A stretch of DNA of 64,000 nucleotides from Pomphorhynchus laevis (taxonomy: Eukaryota; Acanthocephala; Palaeacanthocephala; Echinorhynchida; Pomphorhynchidae): contig WNNJ02002490.1 in assembly GCA_012934845.2 (NCBI GenBank), positions 124,001 to 188,000 on the forward strand, written 5' to 3'. Each line of letters begins with the position of its first letter. The stretch's first letter is position 1. Below are positions 12,401 to 24,072 of this stretch, piece by piece. Below the pieces are notes generated by a model that did not search any database, had not been told where the DNA came from, and saw nothing but the letters and a program-made list of their open reading frames with translations. The translations under genes and the position numbers were made by a program.

Positions 12401-13515
12401 ATTGACGTAAACAATATAAAAATATATATTGAGATAAGATTGTTTAACTTATAAATGATTATTGCCTACTGAATTCATTGACGTAAACAATATAAAAAAT
12501 ATATACTGAGATAAGATTGTTTAACTTATAAATGATTATTACGCATACTGAATTTACTGAAGTAAACAAAATATATGCCATATATTTATTCAGATAAGAT
12601 TGTTTAACTTATAAATGATTATTACGCATTCTACATTCATTGACGTAAACAATATAAAAATTATATATTTATTCAGATAAGATTGTTTAACTTATAAATG
12701 ATTATTGCGCCTACTGAATTCATTGACGTAAACAATATAAAAATTATATATTTATTCAGATAAGATTGTTTAACTTATAAATGATTATTGCGCCTACTGA
12801 ATTCATTGACGTAAACAATATAAAAATATATATTGAGATAAGATTGTTTAACTTATAAATAATTATTAAGTATACTGAATTCATTGAAGTAAACAAAATA
12901 TATGCCATATATTTATTCAGATAAGATTGTTTAACTTATAAATGATTATTACGCATTCTACATTCATTGACGTAAACAATATAAAAAATATATATTAAGA
13001 TAAGATTGTTTAACTTATAAATGATTATTACGCATACTGAATTCATTGAAGTAAACAATATAACAAATATATATTGAGATAAGATTGTTTAACTTATAAA
13101 TGATTATTACGCCAGCTGAATTCATTGACGTAAACAATATAAAAAAATATATTTATTCAGATAAGATTCTTTAACTTATAAATGATTATTACGTATACTG
13201 AATTCATTGACGTAAACAATATAAAAAATATATATTAAGATAAGATTGTTTAACTTATAAATGATTATTACGCATACTGAATTCATTGAAGTAAACAATA
13301 TAACAAATATATATTGAGATAAGATTGTTTAACTTATAATAGATTATTACGCCTACTGAATTCATTGACGTAAACAATATAAAAAATAAATATTTATTCA
13401 GATAAGATTGTTTAACTTATAAATGATTATTACGCATTCTACATTCATTGACGTAATGTATATAAAAATATATATTTATTTAGATAAGATCGTTTAAAAT
13501 ATTTTTGGTAATGAT
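9421..13515. repeat. 83-bp satellite array, about 50 copies
   Basis: The unit is about 83 bp (for example starts of TCAGATAAGATTG at 9641 and 9724), with TTTAACTTATAAATGATTATT, ACTGAATTCATTGACG and TAAACAATATAAAA as fixed blocks. A shorter variant, starting GAGATAAG, and a longer one carrying ATGCCATATATTTATT are interspersed. Variants recur in the same order (for example from about 11241, 12054 and 12541), so the array has higher-order blocks. The flanking units are the most diverged. No coding potential. Confidence 0.96.
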
Positions 13516-13946
13516 TATTACGATTTTCATCAAATACATCATGTGTATTGTATACATTATTTATCAATTGAAGTATTTAATTTTATTTTTATAAATCACA
13601 CGAACAATTTAAAAATGAACATGAGTGACCTTAGAAGATAAGGAATTATAATTTAAATTTTTGAAGGCTACATAATATCAATCATATTTGCATGACATAT
13701 GCTTTAATGTTACTAAGCTAATCTATTTTTGAATTCGTGAAGTTTTTTTAGTTTGTACGCATCTCAAATATTAAAATGTTTCTAAAATTTTTAATTCTTA
13801 AATTAAAAATCTGCACTGAATTGTGAAAACATTTGTTTATTAAAACATTAAAAAGATTTTTAACGTTGCACTGAAAACACAAGGGATGGATTTAAATCTG
13901 ATCACTACGGCTGCATCGAATTATTAATAGATTATAATTACAAAAC
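13516..13946. other. no gene seen
   Basis: AT-rich unique sequence between the satellite and the SEC61G duplication. Confidence 0.5.
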
Positions 13947-14648
13947 GCGTTTACTAAGACAGGTGAAGTATTAAGCTGCACTAGAAATTGCTAAAACAAC
14001 AAAACAAAAAGCGAAGATTAATTTTCTAAATTAAAAAATGTCTTGTCTTGTTGTAGTTAGGAATTGATCCTCATCCACTAAAACGCAAAATATAATGCTC
14101 ACTGCGATACGTTTCGCAATATAAAGGATAAACACTTACACAATGATGTTGTTTATTGGAATGTGAATGAGTTTTATAATAAATCCGATGAATCCCATTA
14201 TCAGAAAACCGACAGCGGTTGCCGTGGCTATCTTTTGAAACTCTTTAAACAAAATTGCAAACATGTATAAGGTAACTAAGTATTAATTGATCAAAATACC
14301 TTTGCGGTCCGGCTTTGTGCATTTTCTCAATAACCTTATCGAATCTTTTGCGAATACTCGCAAAGGCGATACTATGGCAATAATTTGATCCATCTAGAAT
14401 ACATATTTTATTGATTACCATTTTAATCTTACAATTTAAAACAATTTAACAGCGTAAGCTATACTGAATAATTATAAAAGAAGCGTTATTTCCCACTCTG
14501 ATCAAAATATCGTGTTCTAATTAATCGTTATCCTGCTGGCCTGAAACTAACTTGGTTTGATGCATTTATTGTAGGTCATCAAATACCCAAATACGGCTCC
14601 ATATACCGTTTAATTTTAATTTATTTTATTGTTTATTTAGGAAATAAA
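13947..14648. repeat. segmental duplication, copy 1 (SEC61G)
   Basis: About 700 bp that recur at 18838-19541 with only a handful of differences (offset 4891 bp). The unit holds a complete SEC61G gene with its intron and about 190 bp on the 3' side and 250 bp on the 5' side of it. Confidence 0.95.
14136..14393 (-). CDS. SEC61G: Sec61 gamma subunit, copy 1
   Basis: Encodes the small tail-anchored subunit of the Sec61 protein-conducting channel of the ER membrane. Two exons: 14300-14393 and 14242-14136, joined over a 57-bp GT-AG intron (14243-14299); the split codon gives Glu. The product has 66 residues, against about 68 in other animals. It starts [18 protein letters not shown], continues [18 protein letters not shown], and has one membrane span, [20 protein letters not shown], ending HIPINNIIV. 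This matches Sec61 gamma almost position by position. A TTCTAG sits immediately before the ATG, so a 5'-UTR intron or trans-splice acceptor is possible. The coding sequence is identical to the copy at 19027-19284. Confidence 0.95.
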
Positions 14649-14749
14649 TGTTTTTTAAAATAAAAAACATTTTTAAAATAATAGAATTTTTCTTACGCAA
14701 ACCTGTTTTAAGATGAATGATGATTAAGGTGGAGCGAAATACTGATCTA

Positions 14750-15024
14750 TTCATTTTGAAGTCATGCTAAATGTTTTGTTTAATTTAATTTTATTTTTGT
14801 TTAATTTAATTTTTGTTTAATTTAATCTAAAGTATCGAAATGTATTAGATATATTTTATGTGAATATTTTTAGCAATATACTCTGATATTGGTTATGAAA
14901 TTTAAAAATTATTTTTTTAAACAATACTTCCAAATATTTTTTTTAAAATGTAAAATTGAATATCGTCAAATATTAAAGAGCATGGCTGATCAAATTATAG
15001 CATGTTATATAGCATAAAAATTAG
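14750..15024. repeat. local duplicate, copy 1 of 2
   Basis: About 270 bp beginning GAAGTCATGCTAAATG and ending near GCATAAAAATTAGT recurs at about 15575-15823 with small changes, including the number of TTTTGTTTAATTTAA units. Not coding. Confidence 0.85.
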
Positions 15025-15143
15025 TTTATAATAGCAATACAAAAGTTTGTATTTGTGCTTAAAAATTTTGAGATTTTTTAATTTTAATTTACTTTTTTGA
15101 CGAAAAATAAAAAATAAAAAAAATTTCTGTGAATATGCATTAT

Positions 15144-15410
15144 TTAAAGCTCAAACTTACCAGTCATATCAAGATATGTAATGAGTATTTTATGTGATTT
15201 TTTAACCACAACGCTTTTATATTTGAGATCTAATTTAATTTTTATTTTATTTTCAAAAAAAATTAAAATATGTTTTTTTATACTCGACTTGGTTTCTACA
15301 AAATAAAATTGACATAGTCGATACGCATATTTATACTGCTTAAAATAAGCCAAAAGATTTTTTATTTGCTTAGGAGAACCAAACGAGAAGACCAAAATAT
15401 TGTTCAACAT
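15144..15410 (-). CDS. candidate exon, unidentified
   Basis: A minus-strand frame of 88 codons, MLNNILVFSFGSPKQIKNLL, then YAYRLCQFYFVETKSS and KSHKILITYLDMTG, after which the DNA reads GTAAGTTT, a strong 5' splice site (at about 15161). That supports a true exon whose gene continues to lower coordinates. The first codons lie in a 22-bp tandem repeat, so the real exon may begin at an internal AG instead. I do not recognise the protein: it is basic, hydrophobic in alternating patches, and has no clear membrane span. Confidence 0.35.
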   Translation of the reverse strand: MLNNILVFSFGSPKQIKNLLAYFKQYKYAYRLCQFYFVETKSSIKKHILIFFENKIKIKLDLKYKSVVVKKSHKILITYLDMTGKFEL

Positions 15411-15466
15411 TGAACATAATATTGTTCAACATTGAACATAATATTGTTCAACATTGAACATAATAT
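15397..15466. repeat. 22-bp tandem repeat, 3 copies
   Basis: Three units of AATATTGTTCAACATTGAACAT. Each contains GTTCAA-CA-TTGAAC, a short inverted repeat. It overlaps the 5' end of the candidate exon ending at 15410. Confidence 0.95.
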
Positions 15467-15574
15467 TGTAACAGGGATATTGGTAGTGCTGACAGCGCAG
15501 GATAAAAATTTAATCATTTAACTGAGTCTATGTATTTTATACTATTTTTACATTAGCGAATAATATATTCATTT

Positions 15575-15823
15575 TGAAGTCATGCTAAATGTTTTGTTTA
15601 ATTTAATTTTTGTTTAATTTAATCTAAAATATCGAGATGTATAATATATATTTTATGTGAATATTTTTAGCAATATACTCTGATATTGGTTATGAAATTT
15701 AAAAATTATTTTTTTAAACAATACTTCCAAATATTTTTTTAAAAATGTAAAATTGAATATCGTCAAATATTAAAGAGCATGGTTTATCAAATTATAGCAT
15801 GTTATATAGCATAAAAATTAGTG
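15575..15823. repeat. local duplicate, copy 2 of 2
   Basis: Second copy of the segment at 14750-15024, same orientation, about 820 bp away. Confidence 0.85.
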
Positions 15824-15954
15824 AATATATGAATTTACTAATAAATAAGAAACGATATATAAAAGTAAGGATAAGAGAAATAATTCAAAATCGTGATGAC
15901 CCCTAATAAGGATTAAGGGTTATAATGCTAGATTAAAATTTAATTAAATAATAA

Positions 15955-16275
15955 AAAATAATAAATAATTGTTGTATGATTTTAATAAAATAATAAATAA
16001 TTGATTTTAATAATAAATAATTGTTGTGTGATTATATAATTTATATCAAGTTAAAATTTCAAATTGAAATTTAAAATAAAAGTCAATTTTTATTAATTGA
16101 ATAATAAATAACAGACGATGTATTCGAATAAGGAATAGATTAGAGGTAATTAGGAGTAACTGCTATGTTATCAGGTTTCGGCACCTATTCCTCGACACAA
16201 CAGATCAGCGGGGCCAAATACATGATAATGATGTCTTTCTTCTGATGAAATTTGATTATCTGGTGTATCTTATTT
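15955..16275 (+). repeat. dispersed AT-rich repeat family, copy 2
   Basis: One of the fuller copies: AT-rich lead, ACAGACGATGTATTCGAATA, TAGAGGTAATTAGGAG, CTGCTATGTTATCAGGTTTC, CCTATTCCTCGAC, then GGGGCCAAATACATG, ATGATGT and CTGGTGTATCTT. No open frame. Confidence 0.8.
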
Positions 16276-16429
16276 TACTACAAAGTATATCGTTTGTTTT
16301 ATCCATAAAAGTTTTCAATAAACATTTTAAATTTATTTTTAATAATAGTTTGTTGATAAATATGATAAATTTAATATTTTAATAATATTTTATTGATTTT
16401 TGCTTCTCCATTATATATCAGAATAAAGA

Positions 16430-16575
16430 TTATAGGTCATCAGGCAGAACTGCCATGTACTCATGTTTCAGCTCATATTCCTCGACCCAACATAGAAGCG
16501 GAGTCAAATACGTGCTAATGATGTATTTTCCTTTATGAAATGTGATTTTCTGGTGTATCTTAAATACTATTTAGT
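16430..16575 (+). repeat. dispersed AT-rich repeat family, copy 3
   Basis: Partial copy starting in the AAGATTATAGGTCATCAGG block and running through the CCTCGACCCAACATAGAAG block to CTGGTGTATCTT. It is diverged from copy 2, 470 bp away. Confidence 0.75.
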
Positions 16576-18460
16576 AGTAATGAATTATTTTAAACAACAA
16601 AAATGTTGATATATAAAATAAGAAAAAATAATATTTTAAACTTTTTAAATTTTCAAATTTCGCTAGATTTTGCTAGCATCAAAAAAATAAAAGTATTCGG
16701 AAGTAAGCTAGTAAAACTGTAATTAATGTCACACTTGGAAGTAAGCACATTCGAGAAGAATTCGATGAAAAGTATAAGTCCTTCTGTAATGTTACAAACG
16801 AAACATCAGCACTTGTAAAAATACAATCTGAGCATAATTTAATCTTTTACAGCAAAACGCAAAGTGCTTCTCGAAATAGCACGAGTAAAACGTTTTTATT
16901 TCAATTTGTATTCATAATTAAGAATAAGTGTGAACTTGCAAATTTAACATGAAATGCAAAGAACAGGGGAATAATAGCATGCCGCTTCACATTTAAAATC
17001 TAAATCTTTAGATTTAAAATCTAAAGATTTAAAATCTAATCTTTCGGGATTACCAAAATCAAAGTTGAGTGTTCAGAGGTTAATATTGATTATTATTTCA
17101 TATCAAATCATTTTATACCAAATAATATTTGTCAACTAAATGTGTTTTCTTACAAACAAAACGTGATATTAAAACATTATATTTAATTTTAAAATGATTA
17201 AGTAATCAAAACTTTAAAGGGTATTTTAATTTCATATTTAAATTTTAAGGGACAAGTTTGATTTAAAATTATTAATATCAAATTAAACATACAAGTTTAA
17301 AAGTTAAAAAAACAACGTCATTTAAAATTATTGAAAAACAACACCAGCGTCATTTTAAAATATTTAAGCGATTTTTAAATATTAAAGATATTCAGTATTG
17401 TTATTACCATTCATTATATGTAAAGATCCATCTAGAACTTATTAAATATAAAATATGTAGCATTGTTGTCGATTTCTGATCGAGTACTAAGCGATATGTG
17501 AACTGTGATACTTACAATATATTAACATTGTTTTTGCAAAGTATTAAAAAAGATAATATAAAAAATATAAATATAATAAAATAATTAACAGAGTTGTAAT
17601 TAAAAGTCAAAATTCGCAACTTTTATAATTAAAGCCGCGATCGCTTTAAGTTTCTTTCATTAGCAAAATCGATTTTGGAGGCTGAATTTCAATTAAATAC
17701 GGCAAAAATTAAAGTAGAAAAACACTTTTTTATACATTTAAATGAATTTTAAAATATTTTAATACATTTAAATGCATTTAAATACATTTTAATACATTTT
17801 AATACATTTTAATAAAATACGTTATAAAAATTAAAGTAGAAAAATACTTTTTTTTAAATTAAATACGACATAAAAATTGAAGTAGAAAAATACTTGCATG
17901 CTTTAATTTTGTTAAAAAGCATGTACATCAAACTCATATAATGAACTCAACGATCTTAACTGACTAAGAGTGAAATTTGTTAACTATTAAATATATTTTT
18001 ACAAAGTAATGTCGTTAGATCTTAATAATAATGTCTTCTGCATCGTTGCAAAGTAACTCAAGGATCACTTCTCTTTGTTTGTAACTGATCTGTCTCGTTG
18101 CCAAGTCACTAAATAATCACTTGTCCTTGTTTGTAGCAGTCGATCTTACATCTGAGCAAATCCACTAGTACCACACAAGCAGTCGAGTTTTGGCTCTTTG
18201 ATTATTTTACGTTTACAACCATTGCTTGATTTTATAGTAAAAATAATTATCAGTAGGTGAGTATAAAAATGTTGTTGGCGTCCAACTTCATAGTAGAATA
18301 AATTGTGTGTCACATTACTAATCGCAAACCGTCACTTCCCCAAAATGAGTGCCAAAATAAGACTTTATCCATGTAGATGATGATTATCATTTTCATATAT
18401 TTACCTTTTACATATTAATAATCAATTTTTATCAAATCGTTGTTATATATATCAAAAATC
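16576..18460. other. AT-rich, no gene seen
   Basis: Contains short duplications and hairpins: repeated AAATCTAAAGATTT units near 16995-17045, and three AAATTAAAGTAGAAAAA-type blocks at 17700-17900. A segment at about 18266-18405 (GTTGTTGGCGTCCAACTT onward) recurs at about 19850-19985. No supported exon. Confidence 0.5.
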
Positions 18461-18709
18461 TTATAATAAAGCATGCTTTAAGTGTTCAAAGATTCCTTCA
18501 TTTCTCAAGTATTCATATATAGCCTGACATTGAGATTTGACAAATTGTTGATGCAAAGCAAAATACGACATAATGTTAAAAAAAATAAGATTGACATCTA
18601 GCATCATTCTGTAGCTGTCCATCATTGAGAGCAGACCTAAAGTTAAACTAACTGCCAACAACAATGAATATAAATGTATATAAATGACAGCACACACGAA
18701 ATAACGCAA
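18461..18709 (-). CDS. candidate 3' exon, unidentified
   Basis: Minus-strand frame of 82 codons: a hydrophobic N-terminal half (YSLLLAVSLTLGLL), then SMMDSYRMMLDVNLIFFNIM, SYFALHQQFVKSQCQAIYEY and LRNEGIFEHLKHALL before the stop. A possible 3' splice site (TTTAACTTTAG) precedes LLSMMDSY, so the true exon may encode only the second half. Residue use looks protein-like, but I recognise no family. Chance cannot be excluded. Confidence 0.3.
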   Translation of the reverse strand: MRYFVCAVIYIHLYSLLLAVSLTLGLLSMMDSYRMMLDVNLIFFNIMSYFALHQQFVKSQCQAIYEYLRNEGIFEHLKHALL

Positions 18710-18837
18710 AAATATGATAGTTGCTCTAAAATATTGGTAAGTATGATTGAATTATGACGAAATCTTAGATGGTAAATCAATGAAACCGACGAACCATCAC
18801 TCACAAACATTTTAGATACATGGATAAATTATGAAAA

Positions 18838-19541
18838 GCGTTTACTAAGACAGGTGAAGTAGTAAGGTGCATTAGAAATTGCCAAAACAACAAAACAAAA
18901 AGCGAAGATTAATTTTCTAAATTAAAAAATGTCTTGTCTTGTTGTAGTTAGGAATTGATCCTCATCCACTAAAACGCAAAATATAATGCTCACTGCGATA
19001 CGTTTCGCAATATAAAGGATAAACACTTACACAATGATGTTGTTTATTGGAATGTGAATGAGTTTTATAATAAATCCGATGAATCCCATTATCAGAAAAC
19101 CGACAGCGGTTGCCGTGGCTATCTTTTGAAACTCTTTAAACAAAATTGCAAACATGTATAAGGTAACTAAGTATTAATTGATCAAAATACCTTTGCGGTC
19201 CGGCTTTGTGCATTTTCTCAATAACCTTATCGAATCTTTTGCGAATACTCGCAAAGGCGATACTATGGCAATAATTTGATCCATCTAGAATACATATTTT
19301 ATTGATTACCATTTTAATCTTACAATTTAAAACAATTTAACAGCGTAAGCTATACTGAATAATTATAAAAGAAGCGTTATTTCCCACTCTGATCAAAATA
19401 TCGTGTTCTAATTAATCGTTATCCTGCTGGCCTGAAACTAACTTGGTTTGATGCATTTATTGTAGGTCATCAAATACCCAAATATGGCTCCATATACCGT
19501 TTAATTTTAATTTATTTTATTGTTTATTTAGGAAATAAAAT
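18838..19541. repeat. segmental duplication, copy 2 (SEC61G)
   Basis: Direct-orientation twin of 13947-14648, with few differences (for example ACGG against ATGG near the 5' side of the gene). Confidence 0.95.
19027..19284 (-). CDS. SEC61G: Sec61 gamma subunit, copy 2
   Basis: Same structure as the first copy: exon 1 at 19191-19284, a 57-bp intron, exon 2 at 19027-19133, and the same 66-residue product. The intron is present in both copies, so this is a DNA-level duplication and not a retrocopy. The duplication includes only about 250 bp upstream, so both copies share the near-promoter region if the promoter is short. Both look functional by sequence. A collapsed or mis-joined assembly could also give such a pair. 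Confidence 0.93.
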
Positions 19542-19844
19542 GTTTTAGTGATTAAAGATTGCGTGCGCATAACCTGAAACGTACATTCTACATTAATTTA
19601 CATTAATTTTATTTGTTTATATTAATTTTATATTAATTTATACAATTATTGCCATTGCAGATTAATTAAAAGAAATTGCTAATAATAAGGTTTAACATAA
19701 CGGAGAAATACATTATATTTTTACCTTTTAATAAATTTACAATGTAACCATTTAATTTTCTACACTTAAATAATAGTTTATACGCTATATGATGTTGAAT
19801 GGGCATCAAAATGTTATATATTAAAATAAAATATCAAATTAAAT

Positions 19845-19985
19845 ATTAAAATGTTGTTGGCTTCCAACTTAATAGTAGAATAAATGTTGTGTCATTACTA
19901 ATCGCAAACCGGCATTTCTCCAACATTGGTTCCATAATCAGGCATTATCCATGTATGTGATAATTATTATCGTTTTCATATATTT
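19845..19985. repeat. dispersed repeat also at 18266-18405
   Basis: Shares GTTGTTGGC-TCCAACTT, AGTAGAATAAAT, ATTACTAATCGCAAACCG and TTATCCATGTA with 18266-18405; about 80% alike. The two copies flank SEC61G copy 2. Confidence 0.75.
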
Positions 19986-21070
19986 ATAAAAACAATATTT
20001 CAAAGGTAAGAATTTTTAAAAGGTAATGTATTTCATAATTGTTAAAGGGTAATATATTTCCTATTACATTAACGTAACTATTGCGATATAAGAAGAACCA
20101 TAGTAACAAGCGCGTTTGAAATTTATTAGTTTTTAGTTTAAATCGGCTTGATTGATTTAATGCTCGTGGTACGATGCTACTTTTTATTGCAAATTCGTAA
20201 TGAGTATTCATAAGGTGAATTTATTGGTTTTTAAATAATCACAAGTTTTATCCACCTTAGTTATGCAAAAATAGCTTTAATTTGAAACAAAAGTATTTTA
20301 AGTAGAGCATTTGAGACATTAAAAGGCTGAACAAATACACAAAGTTAAGAGATAAATATAATTAACCACTTAAAACGAATTATTAATTGTTAAACAACTA
20401 GCAGTTCAATCAATTCGAACGTTAATTGAAACAGTAACTAAGTGAAAGCAAAACTTTAAAACATTTGTCGAATGCAAAGAAACCCATTTAATAACCGTTT
20501 TAAGCTATTTTAAAATAGTATGGTATCGATGTTTTTGTCAAAAAAGAAAGCACTAGAGAAAGCAAAATTTCTACAAAGGTTTTACTGTTACTAATAACAT
20601 AAAAGGTTGCAAACACAGATAAAAGATAAGCTGATAATAAATTTACTTACCTCCAATTTTATGAATGAATTAAAAGATTAATTATCAAAAATTTTATTAT
20701 CATAAAAAATAAATGTAAACATTTATATATAAATAAATAAAAATTAAATTTTTGTATATTCTATTTCAAGAGCACTTTTAAATAGTCGTAATAATCGAAA
20801 AACAATCGCTGATGATGACCGTTTCGGCAGTAACACAAGGTTTATACTATTAACTGCATGTTATAAATTATTGTTGTGGACATTCGTTACTCTGATATTC
20901 GTTTGTAATAACCAAATTGATCAAATTGTTAATCAATTTGAGCTACAGATAAATTAATTAACCAGAAAATAAATGTATTTTAAGTATGAATTAAAAGTAA
21001 TTGATATGAATAAATATTAAAAATTTAGTATAATTAATTAATATGAATTATTATTTAAATTACCAGTTTA
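19986..21070. other. AT-rich, no gene seen
   Basis: A 75-codon minus-strand frame (19984-20211) has no supporting context. Otherwise nothing recognised. Confidence 0.45.
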
Positions 21071-21472
21071 TTTAAAATATATTTATATATTCAAATATTG
21101 TTTTTGAAATAAATACAATATTTATACTTAAATATTGTTTTGAACTTCATAGTTCATAATTATTTGTGCTCAATCTGTAAATCTCCTTAATATAAATATT
21201 AATTTCTACATAAATATATATTTTTTAATTAAATCAAATCAATAAAATATATATTACATTCCTTAAAATATATTTAAAATATATTTATATATTCAAATAT
21301 TGTTTTTGAAATAAATACAATATTTATACTTAAATATTGTTTTGAACTTCATAGTTCATAATTATTTGTACTCAATCTGTAAATCTCCTTAATATAAGTA
21401 TTAATTTCTACATAAATATATATTTTTTATTAAATCAAATCAATAAAATATATATTACATTCTTTTTAAAAA
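21071..21472. repeat. tandem duplication, about 200-bp unit
   Basis: The block starting TTTAAAATATATTTATATAT occurs at 21071 and 21273 (offset 202 bp) and includes GAACTTCATAGTTCATAATT in both. The copies differ at only a few bases, so it is recent. Confidence 0.92.
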
Positions 21473-22392
21473 TTGTTTTCAAAATATTAAATATCGTATT
21501 GAATCATATAATAGTTATAATCAATAATAATATAGATTAAAATTAAACTACGTTGCCTTTAACAATCATTTACAAATTTCCACATAATCCTATATTATTT
21601 ATATACTTAAATAAAAATTAACTATATTATGATATATACTTAAATATTAATATTAAAGATTAATTTTATATATTATCCCATACTGATTTTATTCCTTATT
21701 TTATCCCATATTGATTCTCTAGAATAAAATTTTGATATAGCATAGATAAAAAAATAGTTTCTTGTTCCAATATTTCGACTTTCTATCCCGTATTATGGCA
21801 AATTTTATTCCCGTATTATATTAAGTGAAATTAAGTGAAAACGAAAAGATACTATTTAAATCAATGATTTACCAATCCAAGCTTAATGATATATAATAAG
21901 TGCTTATTTTTGTGAACAAAAATACCTAATTATCAATAAATTAATATAATATTAACAATAGCATTCAAAGGCATGCATTTTAACACGATATAGGAAAAGA
22001 CATTTTATTGGTAATAAACAATATTAACTGGGTCATATTGTTGTTATTACTCAAGGTAAATTCACTGGCAACAGTCCATAGCATTTGCATGTAATATTAA
22101 ATATATTAATATTAAGTAATAATATTATAATCGTAGCAATTCGATTAATCATTAAATAAAATATAATATTACAGTTATATATAATATTTTATAATTATAT
22201 TTATAACCATAATTAGATATGTGATAATATAATATTACAATAATTTATAATATTTTATAATTATTTATATTACCATAATTATAAGCTTAAATCGGTGAAT
22301 CATTGATTTATAGAGTTTCTTTTCGTTTTCAATGAATTTTGTATATATAATACGGGAATAAAATTTTGATATAGCATAGATAAACAAAGAGT

Positions 22393-22440
22393 TTCTTGTT
22401 CCAATATTTCGACTTTCTATCGAAGTCATTGTCAAGGATG
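22393..22440 (-). ncRNA. hammerhead-like motif, variant core (left arm)
   Basis: Minus strand: TCC (stem I), TTGACAA in place of CTGATGA, T, stem II GACTT-CGATAGA-AAGTC, GAAA, then the self-complementary ATAT, UU, and GGA pairing with TCC. Compared with the standard core, C3 reads U and G8 reads A, so the C3-G8 pair is replaced by a possible U-A pair. Confidence 0.45.
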
Positions 22441-22656
22441 TAATCTAGAAAAATTTACAAGATGATAAAGAATTTTAAAATACTTTACAAATGCAATAGT
22501 ACATACGAATTAAGACTGGTGGAAGCTTTCCTCATTCGAATTAATCGTCCATTAATAAATATATAATTCAATGAATTTGGACGAGAACTAAAACTCTACA
22601 AATAGAAACTTTTATTTTGTAGTTTTTATTGTACTGATTGTAAATTTTTGTAGATT

Positions 22657-22705
22657 ACATCTTTGACAATGACTTCGATAGAAAGTCGAAATATTGGAAC
22701 AAGAA
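22657..22705 (+). ncRNA. hammerhead-like motif, variant core (right arm)
   Basis: Plus strand twin of the motif at 22393-22440, with the same TTGACAA, the same 5-bp stem II and GAAA, and a slightly weaker stem I. Activity cannot be judged from sequence because G8 normally takes part in catalysis. Confidence 0.45.
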
Positions 22706-23005
22706 ACTATTTGTTTATCTATGCTATATTAAAATTTTATTCACTATTATATTTACAAAATTAAGTGAAAACGAAAAGAAACTCTTTAAATCAATGATTC
22801 ACCGATCTAAGCTTATAATTATGGTAATATAAATAATTATAAAATATTATAAATTATTGTAATATTATATTATCACATATCTAATTATGGTTATAAATAT
22901 AATTATAAAATATTATATATACCTGTAATATTATATTTTATTTAATGTTTAATTAAATTGCTACGATTATAATATTATTACTAAATATTAATATATTAAG
23001 CAATA

Positions 23006-24072
23006 TTATTGCACAACACATTTTTCTTCAAAAATTTAATATGACATTTGGTTGGAAATTTATTTCATGTATTTAATGTTAAATAAGCTAAAAAGTTAAA
23101 AATAATAAACCTGATCACTAGCAATAACAAATTAAATTTATGATATACCCAATTCTGTAGTTTGTAGTTAAACATAAAACATTCAAGCCAATTTCGACAA
23201 AAGTTAATAGAGTTTGTTACAAAATCAAACGAAGTGTTCAAAGTGTCTATTAGTTGAAATATACTATTATTTATATTAATTATAGTTAACATAATTAATA
23301 AATAATTATACATAATAAAGAAGAAATAAAATTAATAAAAGGAATATAATAAATTAATTAGAAACTTATTATATAAAATAATTAATTTAATTTTAAACTC
23401 AAAAACATCTTAGTTAATACTAGAATACTAGTATTATATACTATTGTACTTGTATTCCAATATACATTAGATACCCAAAATTAGTGATAATTTGCCCTTG
23501 CTGTCTTCGTCCCTCCCAATTTCCGAGTTCGAAACAGGGGAGCGTTTGATACCAAGTTTAAAACCGAGAAGCGGTTGCCACCCATTTTATATTCGAGAAT
23601 ATTTATTTCTAAGAATATTTAATGAAAAGAACTTGCTTAAACATTAATTACGAAAAATATTTGTATTCAATTTGAGACCGCAAAAGTAGAGTAAATAAAA
23701 TTTCAAAATCAAACCTATTGTATATCAGTATTATAAGGGTTTACATTAATAATCGATAATTGATAAAACATTTTATCAAAAGAAAAATATTTTTCTGTCA
23801 GAAATCATGTAGTTTTGGTCATCATTAGTCCCTCCTAATGATATCTAATCCTTATTATTATGATATCTCGCCCGCTTTTTTTAGTCAATTTATAAAAATT
23901 GACTTTTATTTTAAATTTAAATTTTTTATTTTAAGTTGATATAAATTATATAAAATCTTATATAAGAATTATTTATTATTTATCATTTAATTATTTAAAT
24001 TTAATTTTACGTTAATTTTAATTTATAAATAATTTAATATACGTAAAATCAGTAACCTGATCTGATTTATAG
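23006..24072. other. no gene seen; copy of the dispersed family at 23810-24000
   Basis: The minus-strand copy at about 23810-24000 shows the TAATCCTTATTATTATGATATC and AAAATTGACTTTTATTTTAA blocks. A slightly less AT-rich patch at 23490-23590 has no coding frame. Confidence 0.5.

Larger units (their letters stand above)
22105..23005. mobile_element. large inverted repeat with hammerhead-like cores
   Basis: Arms of about 360 bp (about 22105-22475 and 22640-23005) are reverse complements, separated by about 165 bp. Each arm carries a hammerhead-like motif near the spacer. A third, partial copy lies at 21720-21890. There is no coding sequence. Organisation resembles the ends of Penelope-like elements in tail-to-tail order or a fold-back element. 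Confidence 0.7.

Noticed and set aside
9421-13515. CRISPR-like regular array
   Set aside because: No unique spacers; whole 83-bp units vary gradually, as in a satellite, and the sequence is clearly from an animal nucleus.
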